Shown here piece by piece: positions 16,999 to 24,277 of a stretch of DNA of 64,000 nt. The notes below the pieces were generated by a model. The model made no database searches. It was not told the origin of the DNA and saw only the letters and a program-made list of their open reading frames with translations. The stretch lies in assembly GCF_039542035.1 (NCBI RefSeq), contig NZ_BAABHJ010000020.1:62001-126000 (forward strand), read 5' to 3'. The DNA is from Actinoallomurus liliacearum. Its GTDB lineage: Bacteria > Actinomycetota > Actinomycetes > Streptosporangiales > Streptosporangiaceae. The translations under genes and the position numbers were made by a program. Position 1 is the stretch's first letter. Every line of letters begins with the position of its first letter.

Positions 16999-17310
16999 TC
17001 AGTAGCGCGGTCCCCGACGGGACCGTTGAATGTTCGGCAGCCGGTTCAGCCGGTGGTTCCAGCACGGCCGGTGCCAGTGCCGCCGGTCGTCGGGCCCACC
17101 GGCCTCGGCGGGCCAGGCCACGAGATGCCCGACGCCTGGTGTGATCTCCTGGTCGCAGCCCGGACAGCGGTACGCCTTGGTCCCGCCGGCCACCGGCCGT
17201 ACGATCCAGTCGCCGTCCGGCCCCTCCTCGATCCGCTGCGGACCGCCGAACGCGCTCGCCCCGGTCTCCCGGACGGTGTCGCGGTCACGGCGGTTCTTGC
17301 GCGGACTCAT
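16999..17310 (-). CDS. Small zinc-finger-like conserved protein
   Basis: A 103-residue basic protein. Residues about 52-85 carry CPGC, an internal histidine, and HWHRPCW, a treble-clef-like ligand set for one zinc ion. The N-terminus MSPRKNRRDRD is strongly basic, so RNA or DNA contact is possible. Similar short proteins are common in actinomycetes (often mislabelled ATP/GTP-binding protein), but no function is known to me. The start at 17310 is chosen because the region upstream lacks coding bias. Confidence 0.65.
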   Translation of the reverse strand: MSPRKNRRDRDTVRETGASAFGGPQRIEEGPDGDWIVRPVAGGTKAYRCPGCDQEITPGVGHLVAWPAEAGGPDDRRHWHRPCWNHRLNRLPNIQRSRRGPRY

Positions 17311-17500
17311 GCCGATCAGGGTACGGGGACCGGGTCGTACGGGACGAACCACCCACCCGCCACCGCACCGTCGCCCGGCCGACCTACGAGCGCGAGATTT
17401 CTTGCTCACCGGAGTGGCCGGTCGGCCTCGGTCCCGAACGGTCCCTTTCAAAGCAGTCCGCGTCAACAGCGGACCTAACTCAGAAGAAGGTGGGTCGGAC

Positions 17501-17662
17501 ATGACCGCGAAGGACAACAAGACCACCGAGACGACGTCGTCCACGCCGGGCCCGTACCGTGGCATGGACGTCACGAACACCCCGGGTCTCCGGGCGACGA
17601 CCAGCTGGCAGAGCCAGCCGGGACGGGCGGCGCGCTCGCCGAAGACGGACCGCGGGCAGTAG
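17501..17662 (+). CDS. Small hypothetical protein, 53 residues
   Basis: The frame starts at ATG behind AGAAGAAGGTGGG and ends 33 bp before a strong terminator, which supports a real short gene. The protein is hydrophilic, Thr/Ser/Gly/Arg-rich (TTETTSSTPGPYRGMDV) and has no membrane segment or recognised domain. I assign no function. Confidence 0.55.
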   Translation: MTAKDNKTTETTSSTPGPYRGMDVTNTPGLRATTSWQSQPGRAARSPKTDRGQ

Positions 17663-17694
17663 CGGTAGCCGACTCAGGCGACCGCGGCCCACAG

Positions 17695-17720
17695 GAGCGG
17701 CCCCCTCGCGGGGGCCGCTC
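17695..17720 (+). terminator. Rho-independent terminator, 11-bp stem
   Basis: GAGCGGCCCCC (17695-17705) pairs exactly with 17710-17720 around a TCGC loop, followed by TTCTCTTTT. It terminates the 53-residue gene and may also work for the convergent dehydrogenase gene. Confidence 0.85.
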
Positions 17721-17801
17721 TTCTCTTTTGGGGTCCGGTCGGCGGAGTGCGCCGAGTCTCCGGAATCGTGACCGGTCCGGTCCGTGGGACCGGCTCGCTT
17801 C

Positions 17802-19439
17802 TCAGCGGAACGTGCGGCCCGCGGTGAACAGCTCCTCCAGCAGCGGCGCCGGGGCGTAGGCCGGCTCGCGGTACTCGGTGTAGAGGGCGCGCAGCACCTC
17901 GACCGCGTGGCCGAGGCCGAGCCGGTCGAGGTCGGCGACCGGCCCGATCGGGTACCCGCAGCCGTAGCGCATCGCGGCGTCGATGGAGTCCGCGTCGGCG
18001 TACCCCGTCTCGAGCATGCGGACGGCGTCGTTGAGGTACGGGACGCGCAGCGCGTCGACGATGAACCCGGCCCGGTCGCGGCAGTGCACCGGACGCCTGC
18101 CGAGCGCGGCGACGTACTCGGCGGCCCGGCGCACGACCTCCGGAGCGGTCACCACGGTCGCGGCGATCTCCACGAGCTCACCCGCCGGGTCGGGAAGGTT
18201 CAGCCCGATGACGTCCTGCGGCCGGTCGGTCGCGGCCGCCACCTCGATCACCGGCACCGTGGTCGTCGTCGTGGCGAGGACGGCGCCCGGCTTGGCCACG
18301 TCGTCGACGGCGGCGAACAGCGACCGCTTCACCGACGTGTCCTCGGCCACCGCCTCGACGATGAGGTCGCAGTCGGCGAGCAGCCCCAGCTCGGTGCCGC
18401 CCTCGACGGGCTGCTCCAGCGCCGTACGGACGGCGTCGGCCTTCTCCGGGTCCCCCGCGACGAACCGGACGTCGGCCCCGGCCCGCAGGCACCCGCTGAT
18501 GAGGGCGACGGCGAGCGGCCCCGACCCGACGACGCCCACCCGCGGCGGCGCCCCGGCCGGTTCGGCCTCGGCCGCGGCGGCCGGCTCGTCGTAGGAGTAG
18601 AAGCCGCGGCCGGTCTTGCGGCCCAGCAGGCCGGCGGTGACCATCTGCCGGAGGATCGGCGCGGGCGCGTGCCGCCGGTCCCGCGTCTCCCGGTAGATCG
18701 CCTCGCAGACCTCCAGCGAGACGTCCAGCCCGATGAGGTCCATCAGCGTCAGCGGGCCCATCGGCAGGCCGGTCGCCTTCATCGCCGCGTCGATGTCCTC
18801 ACGGCTCGCGTGCCCGGCGTCGTACATCGCCGCCGCCTGGTTGAGGTAGCCGAACAACAGCCGGTTCGCGATGAACCCGGCCCGGTCGCCGACCGTCACG
18901 CCGACCTTGCCGAGCCGCTCGACCAGCCCCTGAACGACGGACAGGGCCTCCGGCCGGGTCAGCACGCTGTGGATGATCTCGACGAGTTTCATCACCGGCG
19001 CGGGGTTGAAGAAGTGCACCCCGACGACCTGCTCCGGCCGGTTCGTGCTGACGGCGATCTCGGTGACCGACAGGGACGAGGTGTTGGTGGCGAGCACGGC
19101 GTCGGCCCGGCAGACCTCGTCGAGCTGCTCGAACACGCGGCGCTTGAGCTGGAGCTGCTCCGGCACGGCCTCGATGACCAGGTCACAGTCGCTGAGCGCG
19201 CCGAACGACGTGGACAGCGTGATCCGGTCGAGGATCGCCTGCTGCTCCTCGGCGGACAGCTTCCCGCGCTTGACCGCCCGGCCGGTGGAGTTCTCCAGGT
19301 GACCACGGCCGCGCTTCAGCGCCTCGTCGCCCACCTCGACCCCGATGACGTCCAGCCCGCTGCGGGCCAGCACCTCGGCGATCCCGGCCCCCATCGTCCC
19401 GAGCCCCACGACCCCGACCTTGTTCAGCGAAGCAGCCAT
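17802..19439 (-). CDS. 3-Hydroxyacyl-CoA dehydrogenase, duplicated with inactive second copy
   Basis: A 545-residue protein made of two 3-hydroxyacyl-CoA dehydrogenase units. The first (1-285) is complete: NAD loop GLGTMG (12-17), ATNTSS, and the catalytic histidine motif HFFNPAP, ending in GRKTGRGFYSYD. The second (about 300-545) keeps the NAD-fold start (GVVGSGPLA) and the C-terminal dimer domain, but the catalytic HxxNP motif reads LNLPDPAG, so it should not be catalytic. The enzyme oxidises 3-hydroxyacyl-CoA to 3-oxoacyl-CoA with NAD in fatty-acid or butyryl-CoA metabolism. The second half is probably structural or regulatory. Confidence 0.9.
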   Translation of the reverse strand: MAASLNKVGVVGLGTMGAGIAEVLARSGLDVIGVEVGDEALKRGRGHLENSTGRAVKRGKLSAEEQQAILDRITLSTSFGALSDCDLVIEAVPEQLQLKRRVFEQLDEVCRADAVLATNTSSLSVTEIAVSTNRPEQVVGVHFFNPAPVMKLVEIIHSVLTRPEALSVVQGLVERLGKVGVTVGDRAGFIANRLLFGYLNQAAAMYDAGHASREDIDAAMKATGLPMGPLTLMDLIGLDVSLEVCEAIYRETRDRRHAPAPILRQMVTAGLLGRKTGRGFYSYDEPAAAAEAEPAGAPPRVGVVGSGPLAVALISGCLRAGADVRFVAGDPEKADAVRTALEQPVEGGTELGLLADCDLIVEAVAEDTSVKRSLFAAVDDVAKPGAVLATTTTTVPVIEVAAATDRPQDVIGLNLPDPAGELVEIAATVVTAPEVVRRAAEYVAALGRRPVHCRDRAGFIVDALRVPYLNDAVRMLETGYADADSIDAAMRYGCGYPIGPVADLDRLGLGHAVEVLRALYTEYREPAYAPAPLLEELFTAGRTFR

Positions 19440-19493
19440 GTTCGCAGTCTTCCAGAGCCCGCTTGCTCCCCCAAGGGAAGGGCGCGTGGACGA

Positions 19494-19694
19494 TCAGCCG
19501 TGCGTACGGCTCCAGCGGTCGGCGGTGGCGAAGATCTCACCGAAGGTGTCGGGGCGGAGCGGTGCCGCGAAAGTGCCGTCGGGCAGGAACGCGTCCGCCG
19601 AGGTCACGGCGAAGACGGTCGTGCCGGTGCCCGTCCGGTAGAACCAGGGTCCACCGCTGTAGCCCGGGATGAATCTTGAACCGGAGAATTCGGC
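19494..19694 (-). pseudogene. Remnant of a trypsin-like serine protease, C-terminal end
   Basis: In one frame the translation contains PGYSGGPWFYRTGTG followed by VFAVTSADAF and a plausible ending FATADRWSRTHG with stop. GYSGGP corresponds to the GDSGGP nucleophile motif of trypsin-like proteases, with Asp replaced by Tyr. No His/Asp-bearing N-terminal half exists upstream, where the AAA ATPase gene occupies another frame. A degraded gene end is the simplest explanation; chance similarity cannot be excluded. Confidence 0.4.
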
Positions 19695-19699
19695 CGCGT

Positions 19700-20281
19700 T
19701 CACCGAGTCTTTTGCGTGCCGTGGCCGATGGCGTCGAGGACGAACCGCGCACGTTCCGCGACCCCGGCGCGGGGAAGAAGGACCGGTTCGTAGCCATAGT
19801 CGGTGTAGGCCGCGACGCAGGCGTGGAAGGTCCGCTCCGCCTCCTCGGGGGTCTGCCGACGGTCGTCGTCCCGCCGGTAGATCTCCGGCCAGTGCGGGGC
19901 GACGAACACCCGGCGGTCGTACCGGAACCGCTGCGCGGCGGCGTGCAGGTGCGGTGGGACGGGCAGCCGCATGAGCCGGAGATAGCCGATGACGTCGACG
20001 ACGCCGCGATCGAAGAAGACCGGGGTGTTCCCGGCCGCCCCGTACTCCGTCGTGTGCCGGTAGGAGCGCAGGTCCCAGCCGAGCATGAGTTCGGCGAACA
20101 GCCCGGCGTCGCGCCACGGCAGCGCCTCACCGCCGATGGCCACCTGGTCCTGGATGATGGCGCGACCGCCCTCCGGCGCGCACGCGAACCGCTCGCGGCG
20201 CAACTGCTCGATCAGTGTCGTCTTCCCGGCCCCGGGCCCTCCGGTGACCACGACGAACCGGCTCTGCGGCTGAACGGACAT
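19700..20281 (-). CDS. AAA family ATPase / P-loop kinase-like protein
   Basis: A 193-residue protein with Walker A GGPGAGKT (14-21), a Walker-B-like FFDRGVVDV near 96 and an Arg-rich lid-like segment YRRDDDRRQTPEEAERT (about 148-164). This is the AAA_28-type fold seen in small ATP-dependent kinases of unknown substrate. GAGGAGGAT precedes the ATG at 20281. It sits between a protease remnant and the anti-sigma-like gene, with no clear operon partner. Confidence 0.78.
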   Translation of the reverse strand: MSVQPQSRFVVVTGGPGAGKTTLIEQLRRERFACAPEGGRAIIQDQVAIGGEALPWRDAGLFAELMLGWDLRSYRHTTEYGAAGNTPVFFDRGVVDVIGYLRLMRLPVPPHLHAAAQRFRYDRRVFVAPHWPEIYRRDDDRRQTPEEAERTFHACVAAYTDYGYEPVLLPRAGVAERARFVLDAIGHGTQKTR

Positions 20282-20479
20282 GCGAGATCCTCCTCGGTAC
20301 GGGGAATGCGGGAACACGCTCGGGACGAGCGGGAGATCGCCGGTGGCGCACTGCGGCGAGATGGGAGAGGCGCGCGGCCGTAGGAGAAGTGGCGCGCGGG
20401 AGATGGCGCGCGAGGGGCGCGCGGGAGCTTCCAGGGTAGCGATCAGGCGCTGGGAGCCCTGGCGCGGCCGGCCGGGGTC

Positions 20480-20869
20480 TCAGCCGCGCAGGCGGAACCA
20501 GGTCGTGGTGCCGTCGCGTTCGGCCTCGGCACCCCATTCGGCGGCGAGCGCGGTCACGATGACGATGCCCCGGCCACTCTCCGCGAACGGATCGTCCCGT
20601 ACGTGCGGCATCTCGCCGCCCGCGCCGTCGTCCGCGACGCAGACCTCCAGCACGTCGCCGTCCCGCGCGACCGTGATGGTGACGTGGCCGCCGTTGCCGG
20701 ACTCGGTGTGCACGACCGCGTTGGTCACCAGCTCACTGGCGCACAACTCGGCGTCGTCGACGGCCGGGTGGTCCTCCCCCACCAGGTCCCGGACGAAGCG
20801 GCGGGCGTGCGCCACGCACCGCTCGCTGCCCGGAAGTGTCAGCGTCCCCAGCACGATCATCGCCCCCAT
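20480..20869 (-). CDS. Anti-sigma-like ATP-binding protein (HATPase, RsbW type)
   Basis: A 129-residue single GHKL ATPase domain. The N box is ELVTNAVVHT and the G1 box VADDGAGG, followed by SGRGIVIV. Such stand-alone domains are serine kinases of the RsbW/SpoIIAB class or degenerate relatives, widely paired with XRE/DUF397 regulators in actinomycetes. The divergent XRE regulator starts 152 bp away, which supports that pairing. GAGAGGAG lies before the chosen ATG. Confidence 0.83.
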   Translation of the reverse strand: MGAMIVLGTLTLPGSERCVAHARRFVRDLVGEDHPAVDDAELCASELVTNAVVHTESGNGGHVTITVARDGDVLEVCVADDGAGGEMPHVRDDPFAESGRGIVIVTALAAEWGAEAERDGTTTWFRLRG

Positions 20870-21020
20870 GACGACTCCTCTCGCCTGATACCGCCGCAAG
20901 CATCGTCGCACCGAGTAACGCGTTCAATACGCTTCGTCAAACTAGCGTGACGGCGAGGAGCCGATTTGCACATTGCCGGTTCCCGTGGCGAGACGGCCGC
21001 TGACCGGCCAAGATGCCGCC

Positions 21021-21875
21021 ATGGCCACCATCACGCCGACGATCCGGCTGCGCAGGCTGGGCATGGCCCTTCGCGACCACCGCGAAGCGGCCGGCCTCGC
21101 CTTAGATGAGGCGGCCCGCGTCCTGATGCGCTCGCCGTCCTCACTGAGCCGCATCGAGAAGGGCCTGCACCACGTCCCGGTACGGGACCTGGAGTACATC
21201 CTCGGCAAGTACGGCGTCACCGACCCCGCCGTACGGGACCGCCTCTTCGACTGGTGCCGCAACGGCCGCAAGAAGGGCTGGTGGCAGCGCTACGCCACCG
21301 ACCTCTCCCCCGAGATGATGGACTTCATCGGCCTAGAAGCCGACGCCACCTTCATCGGACTGTTCGAACTGATCCTGGTCCCTGGGCTGCTTCAGACCGA
21401 GGCGTACGCCCGCGCCCTCATGGAGACAGGCCCGTTCGCGGACGATCCCGAGCGTGTCGATCGGCTCGTCGCCGTGCGAATGCGCCGCCAGGAACTGCTG
21501 CACGAAGCTGACCCACCCAGGCTGCGGACGATCCTGGACGAGGCCGCGCTGCGGCGTGAGGTCGGCGGCCGCAAGCTCATGCGAGCCCAACTCCAGATTC
21601 TGCTCGACGTTTCGGTTCTACCTCATGTAACTATTCAGGTGATCCCGTTCAGTGCAGGCGCACACTTGGGCGTGGCCAGCGCATTTGGCGTCATGCACGT
21701 CGGCAGTCGCGGTGACCTTCAAGTCGCGACAGTCGACTCACTGACCGAGATGTCCTATCGAGAAGAGAACACCCAGGTCAGGGCTTATTCAGCAGCTTTC
21801 GAACACCTGCACGCGACCGCTCTCTCCGATCGCGACAGCCAAAAATTCATGCAGCGGGTACTGTCGGAACTATGA
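21021..21875 (+). CDS. WhiJ-type XRE regulator with DUF5753
   Basis: A 284-residue protein. Residues about 10-65 form an XRE helix-turn-helix (RREHREA-like first helix, then SPSSLSRIEKGLHHVPV). Residues about 100-280 match DUF5753, with the signature FEL-LVPGLLQTEAYARALM. These regulators control development and antibiotic genes in Streptomyces and act with DUF397 partners. The DUF397 gene overlaps its stop codon by ATGA, so the two are translated together. A TTG at 20973 is an alternative start; the ATG at 21021 gives the usual N-terminus of this family (MATITPTIRLRRLG). Confidence 0.9.
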   Translation: MATITPTIRLRRLGMALRDHREAAGLALDEAARVLMRSPSSLSRIEKGLHHVPVRDLEYILGKYGVTDPAVRDRLFDWCRNGRKKGWWQRYATDLSPEMMDFIGLEADATFIGLFELILVPGLLQTEAYARALMETGPFADDPERVDRLVAVRMRRQELLHEADPPRLRTILDEAALRREVGGRKLMRAQLQILLDVSVLPHVTIQVIPFSAGAHLGVASAFGVMHVGSRGDLQVATVDSLTEMSYREENTQVRAYSAAFEHLHATALSDRDSQKFMQRVLSEL

Positions 21876-22045
21876 CGATTGTCAGTCTCTCTAAGGCGTC
21901 TTGGCGTACCAGCAGCCACAGCGCAAACCAGGGCGGCACGTGCGTACAGGTGGCCGCCCTTTGGCGGACGAGCAGCCACAGCGGAAACCAGGGCGGCGAG
22001 TGCGTCGAAGTCGCCGTCGTGCGTCCTGGCCTCAGCGGGCGATAG
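21872..22045 (+). CDS. Tandem DUF397 protein, 57 residues
   Basis: A short gene whose ATG overlaps the stop codon of the XRE gene (ATGA). The protein is two DUF397 cores in a row: WRTSSHSANQGGTCVQVA (11-28) and WRTSSHSGNQGGECVEVA (31-48), then RPGLSGR and stop. DUF397 proteins are normally a single unit of about 60-70 residues with one W-KSS-S-GN-GGNCVEVA core, and they accompany XRE/DUF5753 regulators as antitoxin-like or co-regulator partners. The doubled core without the usual C-terminal part (VRDSKDP-type) is unusual. The two DNA units (21902-21955 and 21962-22015) are close copies, so the duplication is recent. Confidence 0.85.
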   Translation: MTIVSLSKASWRTSSHSANQGGTCVQVAALWRTSSHSGNQGGECVEVAVVRPGLSGR

Positions 22046-22057
22046 GGATTTTTCGGA

Positions 22058-22213
22058 CGGATCGCGCCAAGCCGTAGCCGGGTCGAGCGCTGTTGGCCTT
22101 CGGTGGGCGTACCGGATGCTCGGTGAAGCAGTCCGACCGGCCGCGCTCTGACCTGGTTCGCCACGTCTGCGCCAGAGTTTCGCCGAGCCTTTGGCCTGCG
22201 GCTGATCCGGCAG
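22058..22213. repeat. Hairpin-forming intergenic repeat, copy 1
   Basis: About 156 bp with roughly 85% identity by eye to copy 2 at 23850-24003, in the same orientation. Both run from CGGATCGCGC to GATCCGGCAG. Near the 3' half, GCTCGGTGAAGC and GTTTCGCCGAGC form an inverted repeat, the same pair that is almost perfect in copy 3. Confidence 0.8.
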
Positions 22214-22297
22214 TGGATCACCAGATGCGGCCGGACCGCCGGCGGCCGCTCGATGCAGGATCGTCGTCCGCCGGGGCGCCTCTGGTCTTTCTGCGCC

Positions 22298-22334
22298 GTC
22301 TACTGGGAGTAGAAAATATCGCCTCCCAGTAGAC
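22298..22334. repeat. Inverted repeat GTCTACTGGGAG / CTCCCAGTAGAC
   Basis: A perfect 12-bp inverted repeat with a 13-nt AT-rich loop (22310-22322). The left arm also forms a smaller palindrome with the loop, TCTACT-GGG-AGTAGA at 22299-22313. Two overlapping symmetric sites suggest a paired operator rather than a terminator; no gene start is close downstream within 200 bp. Confidence 0.5.
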
Positions 22335-22572
22335 ACTCCAGAAAATGCATTCCTCGCAGACGGGTCCGGTCCCTCCCGTTCGGCGGATTTCGGCCTGACT
22401 TCGTCCCTGACGCGCGACGATCCGGTGGATCAGGTGCACCTGGCCGACGGTGAACGGCTGACGCCCATCGCGGGGAACGGCGCCGGCGGGACTCGGCACC
22501 GCCTCATCCGTGGTGACGTCAATGTCTGTTTCCTGCCAGCATCGTGGCGCCGACGCTTCCTACGGTTGGCGC

Positions 22573-23814
22573 GTGAAAACCGATGTTGCCGATGTCGATC
22601 AGCACCGCCGATTGCCCAGCCCTGTCGTCTGGTTCATGTCGCTTGCGGCTGCGCTCGGGACAGCGACGATCTACCCGTTGCAGCCGGCGATCGCCGAGGT
22701 GGCGAACTCGTTGGACGCCTCGCTCGCCGCGGTCGGGGTGGCGCTTGCGTGCGGGCCGATGGGATACATGGTCGGACTCGGTCTGCTCGTCCCCCTGGTC
22801 GACCGATTTCCTCCGGGGCGGGTGCTGTCGGCGCAGGTCGGCGTCCTGGCGGCCGCCCTGTTCTTGAGTGCCGTCGTCGGCGATGTATGGGCGTTGGGCG
22901 CGGCGATCGGCGTGACCGGGGCCTGCTCGGCAGTCGGCGCGGGCCTCAGTTCGGTGGTCGGCCGGCTCGCGTCCCCGCATCGGCGAGCGGCGACGCTGGG
23001 GATCGTGACGGCCGGGATATCGGCGGGGATTCTCGTCGGCCGGATCGTCGGCGGCTGGCTCGCCGAGGTGATCGGCTGGCGTGGCATGCTCATGGTGTTC
23101 GCTGCGGCCTGCGCGGCCGTCGCGGTGGGCTTGCTGCTGGTGGTCCCGGGCACCCGGGGAGGAGCCGAGCGTGGTTATCTTGCCACGCTGAGGTCGATTC
23201 CGGGCCTGTTCGTCCGGTACACCGCGTTGCGGTCGGCCGCCGCCCGTGGCGCCCTGTGGTTCTTCGCGTTCTGTGCGCTGTGGGCCGGGTTGGCGGTGGC
23301 ACTCTCGAAGCCCCCTTACTCGTACTCGGCAGAACGTATCGGCATGTACGCGCTTGCCGGCCTCCTCGGCATTCTCGCCACCCGGATCTCGGGCATGTGC
23401 ACCGATCGTGTGGGCGCGCGCCGCGTGATCCTCGTAGGCCTGGTGATCGCCGGAGCCGCGGCGGCGACCGTCGGGTTCGTCCTCCCGAACGCCGCCGCGG
23501 CCTTGGCCTGTCTGGCGCTGTTCGACGCAGGACTGTTCGCCGCACAAGTCGCGAATCAAAGCACCATTCTCGCGATCGACCCCGCGGCGCCCGCGCGGTT
23601 CAACAGCGCCTACATGCTCGTCTACTTCGTCGGCGGAAGCCTCGGGACGGCATTCGGCGCCACGGCGGTCGAACGGTTCGGCTGGCCTGCGACAACGGCG
23701 ATCGCCTCGGCCGCCATCGCCATCGCCGCGGTGATCACGCTGGGCGGGAACGATCGCTCGGTTCGATCCGCTTCCACAGGTCGCGCTGAAGACCATCTTG
23801 TTAGGAACTCTTAG
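22573..23814 (+). CDS. MFS transporter
   Basis: A 413-residue protein with twelve hydrophobic segments and the MFS loop motif between helices 2 and 3 (LVDRFPPGRVLSA). A DRVGARRV copy in the second half and the antiporter-like GISAGILVGRIVGGWL in helix 5 point to a drug or metabolite exporter driven by protons. The substrate is unknown. The GTG at 22573 has no ribosome site but is preceded by TACGGT (22561-22566) at the distance expected for a leaderless transcript. Starts at 22510 or 22522 are alternatives. The gene is bracketed by two copies of an intergenic repeat. Confidence 0.85.
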   Translation: MKTDVADVDQHRRLPSPVVWFMSLAAALGTATIYPLQPAIAEVANSLDASLAAVGVALACGPMGYMVGLGLLVPLVDRFPPGRVLSAQVGVLAAALFLSAVVGDVWALGAAIGVTGACSAVGAGLSSVVGRLASPHRRAATLGIVTAGISAGILVGRIVGGWLAEVIGWRGMLMVFAAACAAVAVGLLLVVPGTRGGAERGYLATLRSIPGLFVRYTALRSAAARGALWFFAFCALWAGLAVALSKPPYSYSAERIGMYALAGLLGILATRISGMCTDRVGARRVILVGLVIAGAAAATVGFVLPNAAAALACLALFDAGLFAAQVANQSTILAIDPAAPARFNSAYMLVYFVGGSLGTAFGATAVERFGWPATTAIASAAIAIAAVITLGGNDRSVRSASTGRAEDHLVRNS

Positions 23815-23849
23815 CCCCGGTCCGATCAGGCGATGGCGGCCCTTCCGAA

Positions 23850-24003
23850 CGGATCGCGCGAAGCCGCGGCCGGGTCGAGGCTGCCGGCCTTCGGGGGGCG
23901 TACCGAATGCTCGGTGAAGCGCTCCGGCCAGCCGCGCTTTGCCCTGGTTCGCCACATCTGCGCCAGGGTTTGCCGAGCCCTTGGCCCGCACCCGATCCGG
24001 CAG
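23850..24003. repeat. Hairpin-forming intergenic repeat, copy 2
   Basis: This is the direct-orientation partner of copy 1 across the MFS gene, with about 22 differences and two single-base gaps over some 156 aligned positions. Its right end abuts the remnant of the FMN-reductase gene, which breaks off there. Confidence 0.8.
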
Positions 24004-24113
24004 GACGACGCCCTGCGCTGCGCGGCGTGATGCCACGTCCTGAACCCACTTGGCGACCTGTTCGCCCTGCGCTCGGGACGGATGCTGCCGAGGGTGATGC
24101 CGATCTCGGGCAT
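24004..24113 (-). pseudogene. Truncated, frameshifted NADPH-dependent FMN reductase
   Basis: Starting at ATG 24113 behind GGGAGAAG, the translation reads MPEIGITLGSIRPERRA, the flavodoxin-like FMN-binding start of NADPH-dependent FMN reductases. After that the next frame continues with EQVAKWVQDVASRRA, the following segment of the same family, so one base has been gained or lost. The similarity ends where repeat copy 2 begins. The remaining 140 or so residues are missing. The gene is clearly dead. Confidence 0.7.
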
Positions 24114-24277
24114 CGTTCTTCTCCCGTTGGCATTCCTGTTCGCCGGATGGTGTGCTCTTCCGGGCCGTACGACGACACGGCCGCCCTGGGTGTGAGGCGG
24201 TGCGCCGACCTCACACTTCGGTGCGCTGTCTCGTCGAATCGGTGACGGCAACTGCGACCGAGGGAGTCGGCGACACC

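Larger units (their letters stand above)
22046..22572. other. Gene-free interval with repeat copy 1 and an inverted repeat
   Basis: No convincing reading frame was found between the DUF397 gene and the MFS gene. The interval contains the first copy of the hairpin repeat (22058-22213), a perfect 12-bp inverted repeat (22298-22334) around an AT-rich loop, and the likely promoter of the MFS gene at its end. Confidence 0.6.
23815..24277. other. Gene-free interval with repeat copy 2 and a pseudogene
   Basis: There is no intact gene here. It holds repeat copy 2 (23850-24003), a truncated and frameshifted FMN-reductase remnant on the minus strand (24004-24113), and the upstream region of the sigma-factor gene. 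Confidence 0.6.

Noticed and set aside
20368..20436. Several GGCGCGCG stretches upstream of the AAA ATPase gene
   Set aside because: They look like short GC-rich simple sequence without fixed spacing or symmetry; no function can be argued.
22519..24036. Long minus-strand open frame across the MFS gene
   Set aside because: Only its first codons correspond to anything recognisable, the FMN-reductase remnant; the rest is the complement of a clear membrane-protein gene.
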